A program made the translations under genes and the position numbers. Positions 32,293-40,841 of a stretch of DNA of 64,000 nt are shown here, in pieces (within the stretch, counting starts at the first letter, position 1; every line of letters begins with the position of its first letter). The notes below the pieces were generated by a model. It made no database searches. It saw only the letters and a list, made by a program, of their open reading frames with translations, and had not been told where the DNA came from. This DNA is from Streptomyces avermitilis MA-4680 = NBRC 14893. GTDB lineage: Bacteria; Actinomycetota; Actinomycetes; Streptomycetales; Streptomycetaceae. The DNA is taken from the NCBI RefSeq assembly GCF_000009765.2, contig NC_003155.5, positions 7,626,001-7,690,000 of the forward strand, read 5' to 3'.

Positions 32293-32855
32293 CGGTCCCT
32301 TCCTCCGGCTCCACCCGTGGGCAGCACTCCCGCGTGCACCCGGATCGGGGCCTCGTCGGTGCCGAGAAGCCGCTTCAACTCCGCCATGCCCTTCGACGTC
32401 TGGCTCTTCACCGTACCCACGGAAACACCGAGGGCGAGAGCCGTGTCCTTCTCCGAGAGGTCGAAAGCATGCCGCAGAACCACACACGCGCGCTTGCGGA
32501 ACGGCAGTCTGCGCAGCGCCTCCTGGACATCGACCGTGCCCGGTATATCGGGGTTCTCGGTCTTGTCCTCGCGCTGCGACCAGAAGAGCGTGATCCGCCG
32601 GCGCTCGCGCACCGCGCTGCGGATCCGGGTGCGGGCGAGATTGGCGACCACGCCGCGCGCGTACGCCACCGGGTGGTCCGCCGCGCGCACCCGGTCCCAG
32701 CGGTGCCACAGGGCGAGCAGCGCATCGGCCGCCAGATCGTCGGCGGCGTCCGGTTCGCCTGTCAACAGGGCTGCCAGACGCGCCAGTTCGGCATAGTGCC
32801 GTTCGAAGAAGGCGTGGAATTCCACGGAGGCGGCGTCGTCGACGACCGTGCCCAC
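32289..32855 (-). CDS. SigE-family ECF RNA polymerase sigma factor
   Basis: ECF sigma factor of 188 aa with a GTG start. Region 2 (about residues 14-80) has FHAFFERHYAELARLAALLTG, DDLAADALLALWHRWDRV and ARGVVANLARTRIRS; region 4 (about 110-165) has LRRLPFRKRACVVLRHAFDLSEKDTALALGVSVGTVKSQTSKGMAEL, the helix-turn-helix for -35 recognition. The W-HR-W and SVGTVKSQ patterns are those of the actinobacterial SigE-like group. The gene is followed in the same transcript by a membrane protein that probably controls it. Targets unknown; no matching promoter pair could be assigned by eye. Confidence 0.9.
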   Translation of the reverse strand: MGTVVDDAASVEFHAFFERHYAELARLAALLTGEPDAADDLAADALLALWHRWDRVRAADHPVAYARGVVANLARTRIRSAVRERRRITLFWSQREDKTENPDIPGTVDVQEALRRLPFRKRACVVLRHAFDLSEKDTALALGVSVGTVKSQTSKGMAELKRLLGTDEAPIRVHAGVLPTGGAGGRDR

Positions 32856-33112
32856 GGGCGACCTCTCCTCGCTGCGACTCCAGGCACCGGTACAGGTGCC
32901 CGCGTATACGGCCCCCGTGTGTCACCCGTGAAGAAACGGTGTCCCCGCGGGGCGAGATCGGGAAGCGTACCAGCGTTCGTACGGGGTCTCGAACGCCGTA
33001 TGGCCTGCCGAACTCGATTCCGTAACACGGGGAAAACCTGAAAGCGGTTCAACGCGGGAACAATCCAGCCAGCATCCGCACACCAGCACCGCCGGGTACG
33101 AGGAGTCTCGCC

Positions 33113-34564
33113 ATGTCCGAAACGCAGCAGGTGACCGACCTGCCAAGTGCCGTGCCCCCAGGGGGGAACGGCATCGACCGGTTCTTCAAGATCTCGGCCC
33201 GGGGCTCCACCTTCGGCCGGGAGATACGCGGCGGCTTCGCCACGTTCTTCACCATGGCCTACATCCTTGTCCTGAACCCCATCATCCTGGGCAGCGCCAA
33301 GGACAAGTTCGGGCACCAGCTCGACCACGTCCAACTCACCACCGCCACCGCGCTGGTGGCCGCGGTGATGACGGTCGTCATGGGCGTCGGCGGCAACCTC
33401 CCGCTCGCGCTCGCCGCGGGCCTCGGCCTCAACGCGGTCGTCGCCTTCCAGATCGCCCCGCTGATGAGCTGGGACGACGCGATGGGCCTGGTCGTCCTCG
33501 AAGGTCTGCTGATCTGTGTGCTGGTGGTGACGGGTCTGCGCGAGGCCGTCATGCACGCGATCCCGCAGCCGCTCAAGCAGGCCATCAGCGTCGGTATCGG
33601 CCTGTTCATCGCGTTCATCGGCTTCGTCGACGCCGGCTTCGTCAGCCGTGTCCCGGACGTCGCGGGCACCACCGTGCCGGTGCAGCTGGGCGGCACCGGC
33701 ACGCTGACCGGCTGGCCGGTCCTGGTCTTCTGCCTCGGCGTCCTGCTCACCATCGGGCTGCTCGCGCGCAGGGTCAGGGGCGCCATCCTGATCAGCATCG
33801 TGACGATGACGATCGTGGCGATCGTCATCAACTCCGTCGCCGACGTCAAGAACTGGGGACTGACCGTACCGAAGGTCCCCGACGACGTCGTGGCCTCCCC
33901 GGACTTCGGCCTGCTCGGCCACTTCAGCCTGTTCGGCGCCTTCGGCGAGACCGGCGCGATCACCGTCGTCCTGCTGGTCTTCACCCTCGTCCTGTCGGAC
34001 TTCTTCGACACCATGGGCACGGTCGTCGGCATCAGCGCCGAGGCGGGCCTGCTCGACGAGGAGGGCAAGGTGCCGGATCTCGGCCGCGTGCTGCTCATCG
34101 ACGGCGCGGCGGCGGTCGCGGGCGGCGCCGCCTCCGCCTCCTCCGCGACCTCGTACATCGAGTCGGCGGCGGGCGTCGGCGAGGGCTCACGCACCGGCTT
34201 CTCGAACCTGGTCACGGGCGGGCTGTTCGCGTTCGCCCTCTTCCTGACCCCGCTGCTGACGATCGTGCCGATGCAGGCGGCGGCCCCGGCCCTCGTCGCG
34301 GTCGGCTTCCTGATGATGACCCAGGTCAAGCACATCGACTGGGACAGGTACGAGATCGCCATCCCCGCGTTCCTGACGATCGCCGTGATGCCGTTCACCT
34401 ACTCCATCACCAACGGCATCGGCGCCGGCTTCCTCGCCTATGTGCTGATCAAGGCGGTGCTCGGCAAGGCGAAGGAGATCCACTGGCTGCTGTGGGCGAC
34501 CTCCGCGCTGTTCCTGGTGTACTTCGCGATCGACCCGGTCGAGCAGATCCTCGGCGTGAAGTAG
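33113..34564 (+). CDS. NCS2-family purine permease (AzgA type)
   Basis: Membrane transporter of 483 aa for purine bases such as adenine, guanine or hypoxanthine, driven by proton motive force. The N-terminal RFFKISARGSTFGREIRGGFATFFTMAYILVLNP is the hallmark of the AzgA/PbuG branch, and VLSDFFDTMGTVVGI and SSATSYIESAAGVGEGSRTG are the family signatures; about 12-14 membrane segments are visible. The ATG follows AGGAG. It is divergent from the sigma factor gene across a 257-base region in which I see no gene, and is followed by a terminator. Confidence 0.92.
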   Translation: MSETQQVTDLPSAVPPGGNGIDRFFKISARGSTFGREIRGGFATFFTMAYILVLNPIILGSAKDKFGHQLDHVQLTTATALVAAVMTVVMGVGGNLPLALAAGLGLNAVVAFQIAPLMSWDDAMGLVVLEGLLICVLVVTGLREAVMHAIPQPLKQAISVGIGLFIAFIGFVDAGFVSRVPDVAGTTVPVQLGGTGTLTGWPVLVFCLGVLLTIGLLARRVRGAILISIVTMTIVAIVINSVADVKNWGLTVPKVPDDVVASPDFGLLGHFSLFGAFGETGAITVVLLVFTLVLSDFFDTMGTVVGISAEAGLLDEEGKVPDLGRVLLIDGAAAVAGGAASASSATSYIESAAGVGEGSRTGFSNLVTGGLFAFALFLTPLLTIVPMQAAAPALVAVGFLMMTQVKHIDWDRYEIAIPAFLTIAVMPFTYSITNGIGAGFLAYVLIKAVLGKAKEIHWLLWATSALFLVYFAIDPVEQILGVK

Positions 34565-34576
34565 TCCGAGGTGTGC

Positions 34577-34613
34577 GAAGGGCCGCCCTCCAGGGGAGCG
34601 AGGGCGGCCCTTC
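34577..34613. terminator. Hairpin terminator between permease and PBP genes
   Basis: Perfect 14-base arms GAAGGGCCGCCCTC / GAGGGCGGCCCTTC with a 9-base loop, between convergent genes, so probably bidirectional. Confidence 0.8.
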
Positions 34614-34631
34614 CGTCTGTGCGCGGCGGTG

Positions 34632-36083
34632 TCAGTTCTTCAGTGCCGCCCGCATCATCGCCTTCGCGACCGGCGCCGCCAGCCCGTTGCCGCTGACCTC
34701 GGAGCGGGCCGCGCCGGACTGCTCCACCATGACCGCGACGGCGACCTCCTTGCTGCTGGAGTCGGACTTCGCGTACGAGGTGAACCAGGCGTACGGCGTC
34801 TTGCTGTTGTTCTCGCCGTGCTGGGCCGTGCCCGTCTTGCCGCCCACGGTCGCGCCGGGGATCCGCGCGTTGGTGCCGGTGCCTTCCTCGACGACGGTCT
34901 GCATCGCGGACCGCAACTGCTCGGCGGTCGACGAGCCGACGATCTCCTTGGTCTCCGTGCTGTCGTCGTAGTCCTTCAGCACCGTGCCGTCGGCGTCGCT
35001 GGTCTGCGACACCATGTGCGGTGAGACCAGCTTGCCGTCGTTCGCTATCGCCGCGGACACCATGGCCATCTGGAGCGGGGTCGCGGTCACATCGAACTGG
35101 CCGATGCCCGACAGACCGGTCTGCGCCTTGTCCATGTCCGAGGGATAGACACTCGGGTACGCCCGCACCGGCACGTCCTGCGACGTGTCGTTGAAGCCGA
35201 ACTTCTCCGCCATCGCCCTGACCTTGTCCTGGCCCAGGTCGACGGCCATCTTCGCGAAGACGTTGTTGCACGAGTACTGGAGCGCGACACGGATCGAGGC
35301 GTTCTCGCAGGGCGCCGAGGCGTTCTCGTTCGCCAGGACCTGGGTCGTGCCCGGCAGCGTGTACGGGTTCGGACTGTCCGTGTCCTTGTCCACCGACGAG
35401 TAGAGCCCGTCCTCCAGGGCGGCGGCCGCGACGACCAGCTTGAAGGTCGAACCCGGCGGCAGCGGCTGGCGCAGTGCCCGGTTCGTCATCGGCTTGTCGG
35501 CGTCCTCGGTCAGCTTCTTCCACGCGGCGGAGTTGCCGGCGCTGAACGTCGAGGGGTCGTACGACGGGGTGGAGACGGCCGCGAGGATCTTGCCGGTCTT
35601 CGGATCGATCGCGACGGCGGCACCCTTGTTGTCACCGAGTGCCCGATATGCGGCCTTCTGTACGTCCGGGTCGATCGTGGTGACCACGTCGCCCGGGTCG
35701 GCGCGCTTGTTGGTGATCGTGTCGAGCGGGTTCTTCAGCTGGTTGTCCGTGCCGTCGAGCAGGTTCTGGTAGATGCCTTCGAGCTGGGTCGCCCCGAACA
35801 CCTGCGAGCTGTAGCCCGTCACGGCCGCGTACAGACTGCCGTCCGTGTACGTCCGCTTGTACGCGAGGTCGCTGCCCTTCGTCCGTGCGGAACCGGTGAT
35901 CGCGTCGCCGGCCACGATGATGTTCCCGAGCGGGTTCGCGTACAGCTCGATCGCGTTCCGCCGGTTGTCCTTGTTGTCCGCGAGTGCCTTGCCGTCGTAG
36001 AACTGCACCCAGGTGGCCCTGACCAGCAGGGCCAGCACGAGCAGCAGTGTGAAGACGGCGGCACGCCTGATCGTCTTGTTCAT
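34632..36083 (-). CDS. Class B penicillin-binding protein (PbpA-like transpeptidase)
   Basis: Membrane-anchored peptidoglycan transpeptidase of 483 aa. One N-terminal membrane helix (residues 8-22), a short dimerisation domain (to about 135) and a transpeptidase domain with all three active-site motifs: STFK (Ser212-Lys215), SCN (271-273) and KTG (416-418). Length and architecture match mycobacterial/Streptomyces PbpA. True pbpA usually sits with rodA, pknA/pknB and a phosphatase gene; none are here, so this is likely one of the extra paralogues that Streptomyces carries, perhaps used in sporulation or under certain conditions. Confidence 0.9.
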   Translation of the reverse strand: MNKTIRRAAVFTLLLVLALLVRATWVQFYDGKALADNKDNRRNAIELYANPLGNIIVAGDAITGSARTKGSDLAYKRTYTDGSLYAAVTGYSSQVFGATQLEGIYQNLLDGTDNQLKNPLDTITNKRADPGDVVTTIDPDVQKAAYRALGDNKGAAVAIDPKTGKILAAVSTPSYDPSTFSAGNSAAWKKLTEDADKPMTNRALRQPLPPGSTFKLVVAAAALEDGLYSSVDKDTDSPNPYTLPGTTQVLANENASAPCENASIRVALQYSCNNVFAKMAVDLGQDKVRAMAEKFGFNDTSQDVPVRAYPSVYPSDMDKAQTGLSGIGQFDVTATPLQMAMVSAAIANDGKLVSPHMVSQTSDADGTVLKDYDDSTETKEIVGSSTAEQLRSAMQTVVEEGTGTNARIPGATVGGKTGTAQHGENNSKTPYAWFTSYAKSDSSSKEVAVAVMVEQSGAARSEVSGNGLAAPVAKAMMRAALKN

Positions 36084-36141
36084 CCCGCTCAGAAGGACGA
36101 GCGGGACGGGGTCGATCGTTCCCTTCCGCCCGGTTTTCTCA

Positions 36142-36203
36142 TGTGCCGTTCATGAAGCCGGGCGCACGCGCGTGTGCCGTTCGTGAAGCCGGGCGCACGC
36201 GCG
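36142..36203. repeat. 31-bp tandem duplication between PBP and IclR genes
   Basis: A 31-base unit beginning TGTGCCGTTC and ending CGCACGCGCG occurs twice head to tail (36142-36172, 36173-36203) with one A/G difference. It abuts the 3' end of the IclR-type gene. Confidence 0.9.
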
Positions 36204-36204
36204 G

Positions 36205-36978
36205 TCACAGCCTGCGCGTCGCCAGTGTCAGCCGGTCCCGCGCGTCGAACAGCGCGTCCTTCACCATCTGCTCGTGCGCCGGGGTCAGCCGCGCCACCGG
36301 CACCGAGCAGCTGATCGCGTCGCGGGCCGGGGTGCGGTACGGGATCGCCACGCCGAAGCAGCGCAGGCCCAGCGTGTTCTCCTCGCGGTCCACCGCGAAG
36401 CCCTGGTCGCGGACCTGGCGCAGCTCCTCGATGAGCTTCTCGCGGTCCGTGATCGTGTGCTCGGTGAGGGCCGGGAGCGTCTCCGGGAGCATCTTGCGGA
36501 CCTGCTCGTCGGTGTGCGTGGCCAGCAGCGCCTTGCCGAGCGAGGTGGAGTGCGCGGGCAGGCGGCGGCCCACCCGGGTGAACGGGCGCAGATAGTGCTG
36601 CGACTGGCGCGTGGCCAGGTAGACGACGTTCGTGCCGTCCAGGCGCGCCAGGTGGATCGTCTCCGTCGTGTCGTCGGAGAGGCGGTCCAGCGTCGGACGC
36701 GCCGCCGCGACGACCTCGTCGCCGTCGATGTACGACGTGCCGACCAGCAGCGCCCGTACGCCGATGCCGTACCGCGTGCCCGTCGCGTCCGTCTCCACCC
36801 AGCCCAGCTCCACGAGCGTGCGCAGCAGCATGTACAGGCTCGACTTGGGGTAGCCCACCGCCTCCTGCACGGCGGCCAGGGAGTGCATGCCGGGGCGTCC
36901 GGCGAAGTACTCGAGCAACTCAACCGTCCGTACCGCGGACTTGACCTGCGCCCCGCCGCCCGTCTCGCCTGCCGACAT
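36205..36978 (-). CDS. IclR-family transcriptional regulator
   Basis: Regulator of 257 aa. The N-terminal winged helix (about residues 12-75) has VKSAVRTVELLEYFAGRPGMHSLAAVQEAVGYPKSSLYMLLRTL, and the C-terminal effector domain (about 85-250) has ETIHLARLDGTNVVYLATRQS, RLPAHSTSLGKALLA, GFAVDREENTLGLRCFGVAIP and ISCSVPVARL. IclR proteins often bind small acids from aromatic or sugar-acid breakdown. It is transcribed away from the adjacent 2-oxoglutarate-semialdehyde dehydrogenase gene across 130 bases that contain a palindrome, so it most likely controls that gene and perhaps the uronate genes. Confidence 0.9.
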   Translation of the reverse strand: MSAGETGGGAQVKSAVRTVELLEYFAGRPGMHSLAAVQEAVGYPKSSLYMLLRTLVELGWVETDATGTRYGIGVRALLVGTSYIDGDEVVAAARPTLDRLSDDTTETIHLARLDGTNVVYLATRQSQHYLRPFTRVGRRLPAHSTSLGKALLATHTDEQVRKMLPETLPALTEHTITDREKLIEELRQVRDQGFAVDREENTLGLRCFGVAIPYRTPARDAISCSVPVARLTPAHEQMVKDALFDARDRLTLATRRL

Positions 36979-37009
36979 CGCCCTTGACCCCTTCGTTGGA
37001 CGGGAAATA

Positions 37010-37055
37010 GTCTCGCATCAATTCATCATCCGAGACAGCGTTCAGTATATCGAAC
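37010..37055. promoter_or_regulatory. Palindromes in the iclR/aldehyde dehydrogenase divergent region
   Basis: GTCTCG...CGAGAC flank an AT-rich 15-base centre (37010-37036), and GTTCAGTATATCGAAC (37040-37055) is an imperfect palindrome matching at 12 of 16 positions. AT-rich dyads of about 15 bases are typical of IclR binding sites. Assigned by eye. Confidence 0.45.
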
Positions 37056-37108
37056 GTCTCCGCTGGATGACGTAAGAACTGCGGCATGAACATCTGGAGG
37101 GACCCGCG

Positions 37109-38638
37109 GTGGCAGCAGCACCAGTCTGGAGTGTCGACCCCCGAACCGGGAAGCAGCGTGAACAGGTTGCGGTGGAGGCCACGGCCCAGGAGGTGGACCA
37201 GGTGGTCCGCGCCGCACACGCCGCGCGCCCGTCCCTCGCCGACCGCACCGTCCGCGCCGCGTTCCTGCGCACCGCCGCGGACCAGCTGGAGGCCGCCAAG
37301 GACCAGCTCGTCGAGGCCGCCGACGCGGAGACCGCGCTCGGCCCGGTCCGGCTCACCGGTGAACTCGCCCGCACCTGCTACCAGCTGCGCGCGTTCGCGG
37401 ACATCGTCGACGAGGGCGCCTTCCTCGACATCGTGATCAACCACCCGGACGACACCGCGACCCCGCCGATCCCCGACCTGCGCCGCTACAAGGTGCCGCT
37501 CGGCGTCGTCGCCGTCTACGCCGCCTCCAACTTCCCCTTCGCCTTCTCGGTCCCCGGCGGCGACACGGCGAGCGCGCTCGCGGCCGGCTGCCCGGTCGTC
37601 GTCAAGGCCCACCCCGACCACCCGGGGCTGTCCGAGCTGGTCGCGTCCGTCCTGCGCCGGGCCGCCGCCGAGCACGGCATCCCGGCCGGTGTCCTCGGCC
37701 TCCTGCACGGCTTCGAGGCGGGCGTCGAGCTGGTCAAGCACCCGCTGGTCGCCGCGGCCGGCTTCACCGGTTCCGTACGCGGCGGCCGGGCCCTCTTCGA
37801 CGCGGCGGCGGCGCGCCCCACGCCGATCCCCTTCCACGGCGAGCTCGGCTCCCTGAACCCGGTGGTGATCACCGAGGCGGCGGCGGCCGAGCGGGCCGAG
37901 GCGATCGGCGCGGGGCTCGCGGGTTCGATGACGCTGGGCGTCGGCCAGTTCTGCGTCAAGCCGGGCCTGGTCCTCGCGCCCGCGGGAGCGGCGGGCGACC
38001 GCCTGGTGAAGTCCCTCACGGACGCCGTCAGCGACACCGACGCCGGGGTCCTCCTGGACCACCGCATGCGCGACAACTTCATCGCCGGTGTCGCCGAGCG
38101 CGCCGGACTCCCCGGCGTGGAGGCCCCCGTGACGCCGGGCTCGGGCGGCGAGCACTCGGTGAGCCCGGGCTTCCTGACGGTGCCGGCCGAGAAGCTGGCG
38201 GCACCGGGCGCGCACGACCTGCTCCTGGAGGAGTGCTTCGGTCCGCTGACGGTCGTCGTCCGCTACGAGGACGACGCCGAGGCGGGCGCGGTGCTGTCCC
38301 GGCTGCCGGGCAACCTCACGGCGACGGTCCATCTCTCCGAAGAGGAGTCGGCGGGCGAGGGCCGCGGCGCGGAGATCCTGGCGGAACTGACGCCGCTCGC
38401 GGGGCGCGTGCTGGTCAACGGCTGGCCGACGGGGGTCGCGGTGGCCCCGGCCCAGCACCACGGCGGTCCGTACCCGGCGACGACGTCCACGTCGACTTCG
38501 GTGGGCGGGACGGCGATCGAGCGGTGGCTGCGGCCGGTGGCGTACCAGGGGGTGCCGGAGGCGCTGCTGCCGGTGGAGCTCCGCGACGGGAATCAGCTGG
38601 GGTTGCCGCGACGCATTGACGGCCGTCCGGAACGCTGA
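37109..38638 (+). CDS. 2-oxoglutarate semialdehyde dehydrogenase, NADP-type
   Basis: Aldehyde dehydrogenase of 509 aa that would oxidise 2,5-dioxovalerate (2-oxoglutarate semialdehyde) to 2-oxoglutarate, the last step for both uronate/aldarate and non-phosphorylating pentose pathways. GTG start behind CTGGAGGG. Catalytic Cys282 lies in GVGQFCVKPG, general base Glu245 in HGELGSLNP, and Lys166 in VVVKAHPDHP; the AASNFPFAFSVPGGDTASALAAGCPV stretch and the C-terminal GVPEALLPVELRD are typical of the KGSADH-III group. It is encoded 32 kb from kdgD, next to an IclR regulator. Functional link by pathway logic. Confidence 0.88.
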   Translation: MAAAPVWSVDPRTGKQREQVAVEATAQEVDQVVRAAHAARPSLADRTVRAAFLRTAADQLEAAKDQLVEAADAETALGPVRLTGELARTCYQLRAFADIVDEGAFLDIVINHPDDTATPPIPDLRRYKVPLGVVAVYAASNFPFAFSVPGGDTASALAAGCPVVVKAHPDHPGLSELVASVLRRAAAEHGIPAGVLGLLHGFEAGVELVKHPLVAAAGFTGSVRGGRALFDAAAARPTPIPFHGELGSLNPVVITEAAAAERAEAIGAGLAGSMTLGVGQFCVKPGLVLAPAGAAGDRLVKSLTDAVSDTDAGVLLDHRMRDNFIAGVAERAGLPGVEAPVTPGSGGEHSVSPGFLTVPAEKLAAPGAHDLLLEECFGPLTVVVRYEDDAEAGAVLSRLPGNLTATVHLSEEESAGEGRGAEILAELTPLAGRVLVNGWPTGVAVAPAQHHGGPYPATTSTSTSVGGTAIERWLRPVAYQGVPEALLPVELRDGNQLGLPRRIDGRPER

Positions 38639-38694
38639 GAGCTCTTCGCGAAGCGCCGTTGGGCGTGGGGGCGTTCGCGGACTGCGGGTCCGTT

Positions 38695-38758
38695 GTGGCT
38701 GGTCGCGCCCACGCGGCGGAGCCGCACGAGCACAGCCCCGCGCCCCTTTCAGGGGCGC
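38695..38758 (+). repeat. Dispersed intergenic repeat, copy 2
   Basis: 64-base element with the same first 31 bases as 19389-19452 and a matching terminal hairpin (GCGCCCCTTTCAGGGGCGC). It occupies most of the 146-base gap after the dehydrogenase gene and could act as its terminator. Confidence 0.8.
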
Positions 38759-38784
38759 TTCAGTGGGCCTGGGACAATCATCGG

Positions 38785-39393
38785 ATGGACGTGGAACTTC
38801 CCGAACTCCCTTTCCCCCTGCGCACTTACGGGCCGGACGGTAACTGGTCCTACGAGGACGGTGTGCTCACCGGCTGGGCGGGCGCACGTCAGGACCGTTT
38901 CGTGCCGCCCACCGGTGAGGCACTCGACCCCGCCGCCGACGCGCCCCGGCTGCTGGGGGCGCCGGAGGGCGACTTCCAGCTGATCGCCCGGGTCACGGTG
39001 GGCTTCGCCGCCTCCTTCGACGCGGGAGTGCTCTACGTGCACGTGGGCGAGCGGGCCTGGGCGAAGCTCTGCCTGGAGTACTCCCCGGACGTGCCCACGG
39101 TCTGCACGGTCGTCACCCGTGGACACTCCGACGACGCGAACTCCTTCACCGTGGAGGGCAGTTCGGTCTGGCTGCGGATCAGCCGCACGGGCCGGGCCTT
39201 CGCCTTCCACGCCTCCCGCGACGGCGAGCACTGGACGTTCGTCCGCCTCTTCACGCTCGCCGACGAGGGACCGGCCTCGGCGGCACTGGTCGGCTTCATG
39301 GCGCAGTCCCCGGTCGGCGAGGGCTGCGTGGTCACCTTCGACCACCTCGCCTACCGGGACTCCTGGCCGCAGGGGCTAAGAGACGGCAGCTGA
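38785..39393 (+). CDS. DUF1349 domain protein
   Basis: Cytoplasmic protein of 202 aa with the DUF1349 concanavalin-like beta-sandwich fold: GNWSYEDGVLTGWAGARQDRF, ARVTVGFAASFDAGVLYVHVGERAWAKLCLEYSPDVPT, then DDANSFTVEGSSVWLRISRTGRAFAFHASRDGEHW. The regular strands and aromatic residues suggest carbohydrate binding, but no activity is known for the family. The ATG is set at MDVELPELPFPLR, where family similarity starts. Its 3' end overlaps the convergent MFS gene by 18 bases. Confidence 0.82.
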   Translation: MDVELPELPFPLRTYGPDGNWSYEDGVLTGWAGARQDRFVPPTGEALDPAADAPRLLGAPEGDFQLIARVTVGFAASFDAGVLYVHVGERAWAKLCLEYSPDVPTVCTVVTRGHSDDANSFTVEGSSVWLRISRTGRAFAFHASRDGEHWTFVRLFTLADEGPASAALVGFMAQSPVGEGCVVTFDHLAYRDSWPQGLRDGS

Positions 39394-40779
39394 GCCGCGC
39401 AGCCGGAAGGTCGCCGTCGCGGTCAGGGCGAGCAGGGCGGCGGCGAGCGCGAGACTCACCCGGAGGCCCGAGCCGAAGCCGCCGGAGACCAGGGAGCCGA
39501 ACGCCGCGATGGCCAGGCCGCCGGCCACCTGGCGGGCCGAGTTGAGGACGCCGGCCGCCAGCCCCGCCCGGTCCGCGGGCACCGCGTCCATCATCGTCGC
39601 CGTCAGCGGCGGGATGGTGAGCGCGCAGCCCAGGGCCATCGGGACGAGCAGTACGGCCACCAGCGCCGGGGGAGTCGACGCGTCGACGAACAGCAGGACC
39701 AGCAGGCCCGCTGCCGCCAGCGACTGCCCCAGCAGCATCGGCAGCCGGGCTCCGTAGCGGCCCGACAGCTTCCCCGCCGCGATGTTCGTCACCGCGATCA
39801 GCCCCGTCATCGGCAGGAACATCAGCCCCGCGGACAGCGCGGACCGCCCCTGCGCCTGCTGGAAGAAGAGCGAGAACAGGAACACCACCCCGTAGAAGGC
39901 CACGCTGCACGCCGCGCCGGCGGCGACCGCCACCGACACCGTCCGGCTGCGGAACAGACCGAGCGGGACGACCGGGTACGCCTGCCGGGCCTCGATCCGG
40001 ACGAAGAGGACGGCCGCCGTCACCGCCACGGCCAGCGCGATCAGCCCCCCGGCGCCGCCCTCGATCACCGCGAACGTCAGCGCCGTGAGCGCCACGACCG
40101 CCGTCAGCTGGCCCGGCAGATCCAACGGCGCGGGCCGGCGCTCCGAGCGCGGCGCCCGCAGCAGGAGGACGAGCGCCAGCGCACCCAGGGGCAGGTTGAT
40201 GAAGAAGATGCCCCGCCAGTCCCACGCCGTCGTCAGCGCGCCGCCCGCCACCGGACCCAGCGCCACCGCCACCGAGCCGCCCGCCGCCCACAGCGCCACC
40301 GCTCGCGCCCGGCGTGCCGCGTCCGGGTACGCCTGCCGCACCAGCGCCAGCGAGGCCGGCAGCACCACGGCCGCCGCCACCCCCTGCGCCACCCGGGCGC
40401 CGATCAGCACCGGCAGGCCGGGCGCGAGCCCGCACGCCGCCGAGGCCAGGGTGAACACGGCGATCCCGATCCCGTAGGCCCGGCTCGCCCCGGCCCGGTC
40501 CGCGAACGCTCCGGTGGACAGCATCAGCGCCGCGAAGGCGAGGGTGTACGCGTCCACGACCCACTGGAGCCCGGACATCCCGCCCCCGAACGCCGAGCCG
40601 ATCGACGGAAGGGCCACGTTCACGACGGACGCGTCGAGGGTGATCAGCGCGAAGCCGAGGAGTGCGGCGGCGAGGGTGAGCGAGGGAGAGGTGTGGTGCT
40701 CCAACTCGCTTGTGGCAGAGGTGAGTCGGGGGTCCGTCGGGGGAGTTTCCGTGGTCGGGTTCGTAGCCATGCCCTCCAT
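39376..40779 (-). CDS. MFS efflux transporter, DHA2 (14-helix) type
   Basis: Membrane exporter of 467 aa with about 14 hydrophobic segments. It has ALLGFALITLDASVVNVALPSIG (motif D1), LMLSTGAFADRAGASRAYGIG (motif A) and GPVAGGALTTAWDWRGIFFINLPLG (motif C), the hallmarks of the EmrB/QacA drug:H+ antiporter group. The first ATG (MEGMATNP) is preferred because GGAGAT precedes it at good spacing; a second ATG lies 12 bases in. It is divergent from an AraC-type regulator only 62 bases away, which probably controls it. Confidence 0.9.
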   Translation of the reverse strand: MEGMATNPTTETPPTDPRLTSATSELEHHTSPSLTLAAALLGFALITLDASVVNVALPSIGSAFGGGMSGLQWVVDAYTLAFAALMLSTGAFADRAGASRAYGIGIAVFTLASAACGLAPGLPVLIGARVAQGVAAAVVLPASLALVRQAYPDAARRARAVALWAAGGSVAVALGPVAGGALTTAWDWRGIFFINLPLGALALVLLLRAPRSERRPAPLDLPGQLTAVVALTALTFAVIEGGAGGLIALAVAVTAAVLFVRIEARQAYPVVPLGLFRSRTVSVAVAAGAACSVAFYGVVFLFSLFFQQAQGRSALSAGLMFLPMTGLIAVTNIAAGKLSGRYGARLPMLLGQSLAAAGLLVLLFVDASTPPALVAVLLVPMALGCALTIPPLTATMMDAVPADRAGLAAGVLNSARQVAGGLAIAAFGSLVSGGFGSGLRVSLALAAALLALTATATFRLRGSAAVS

Positions 40780-40841
40780 GCTGCTGATCTCCGGCGGCGT
40801 ACAGTAGTGGCCGGAATGACATATGACCGGAGGTTCTGGCC

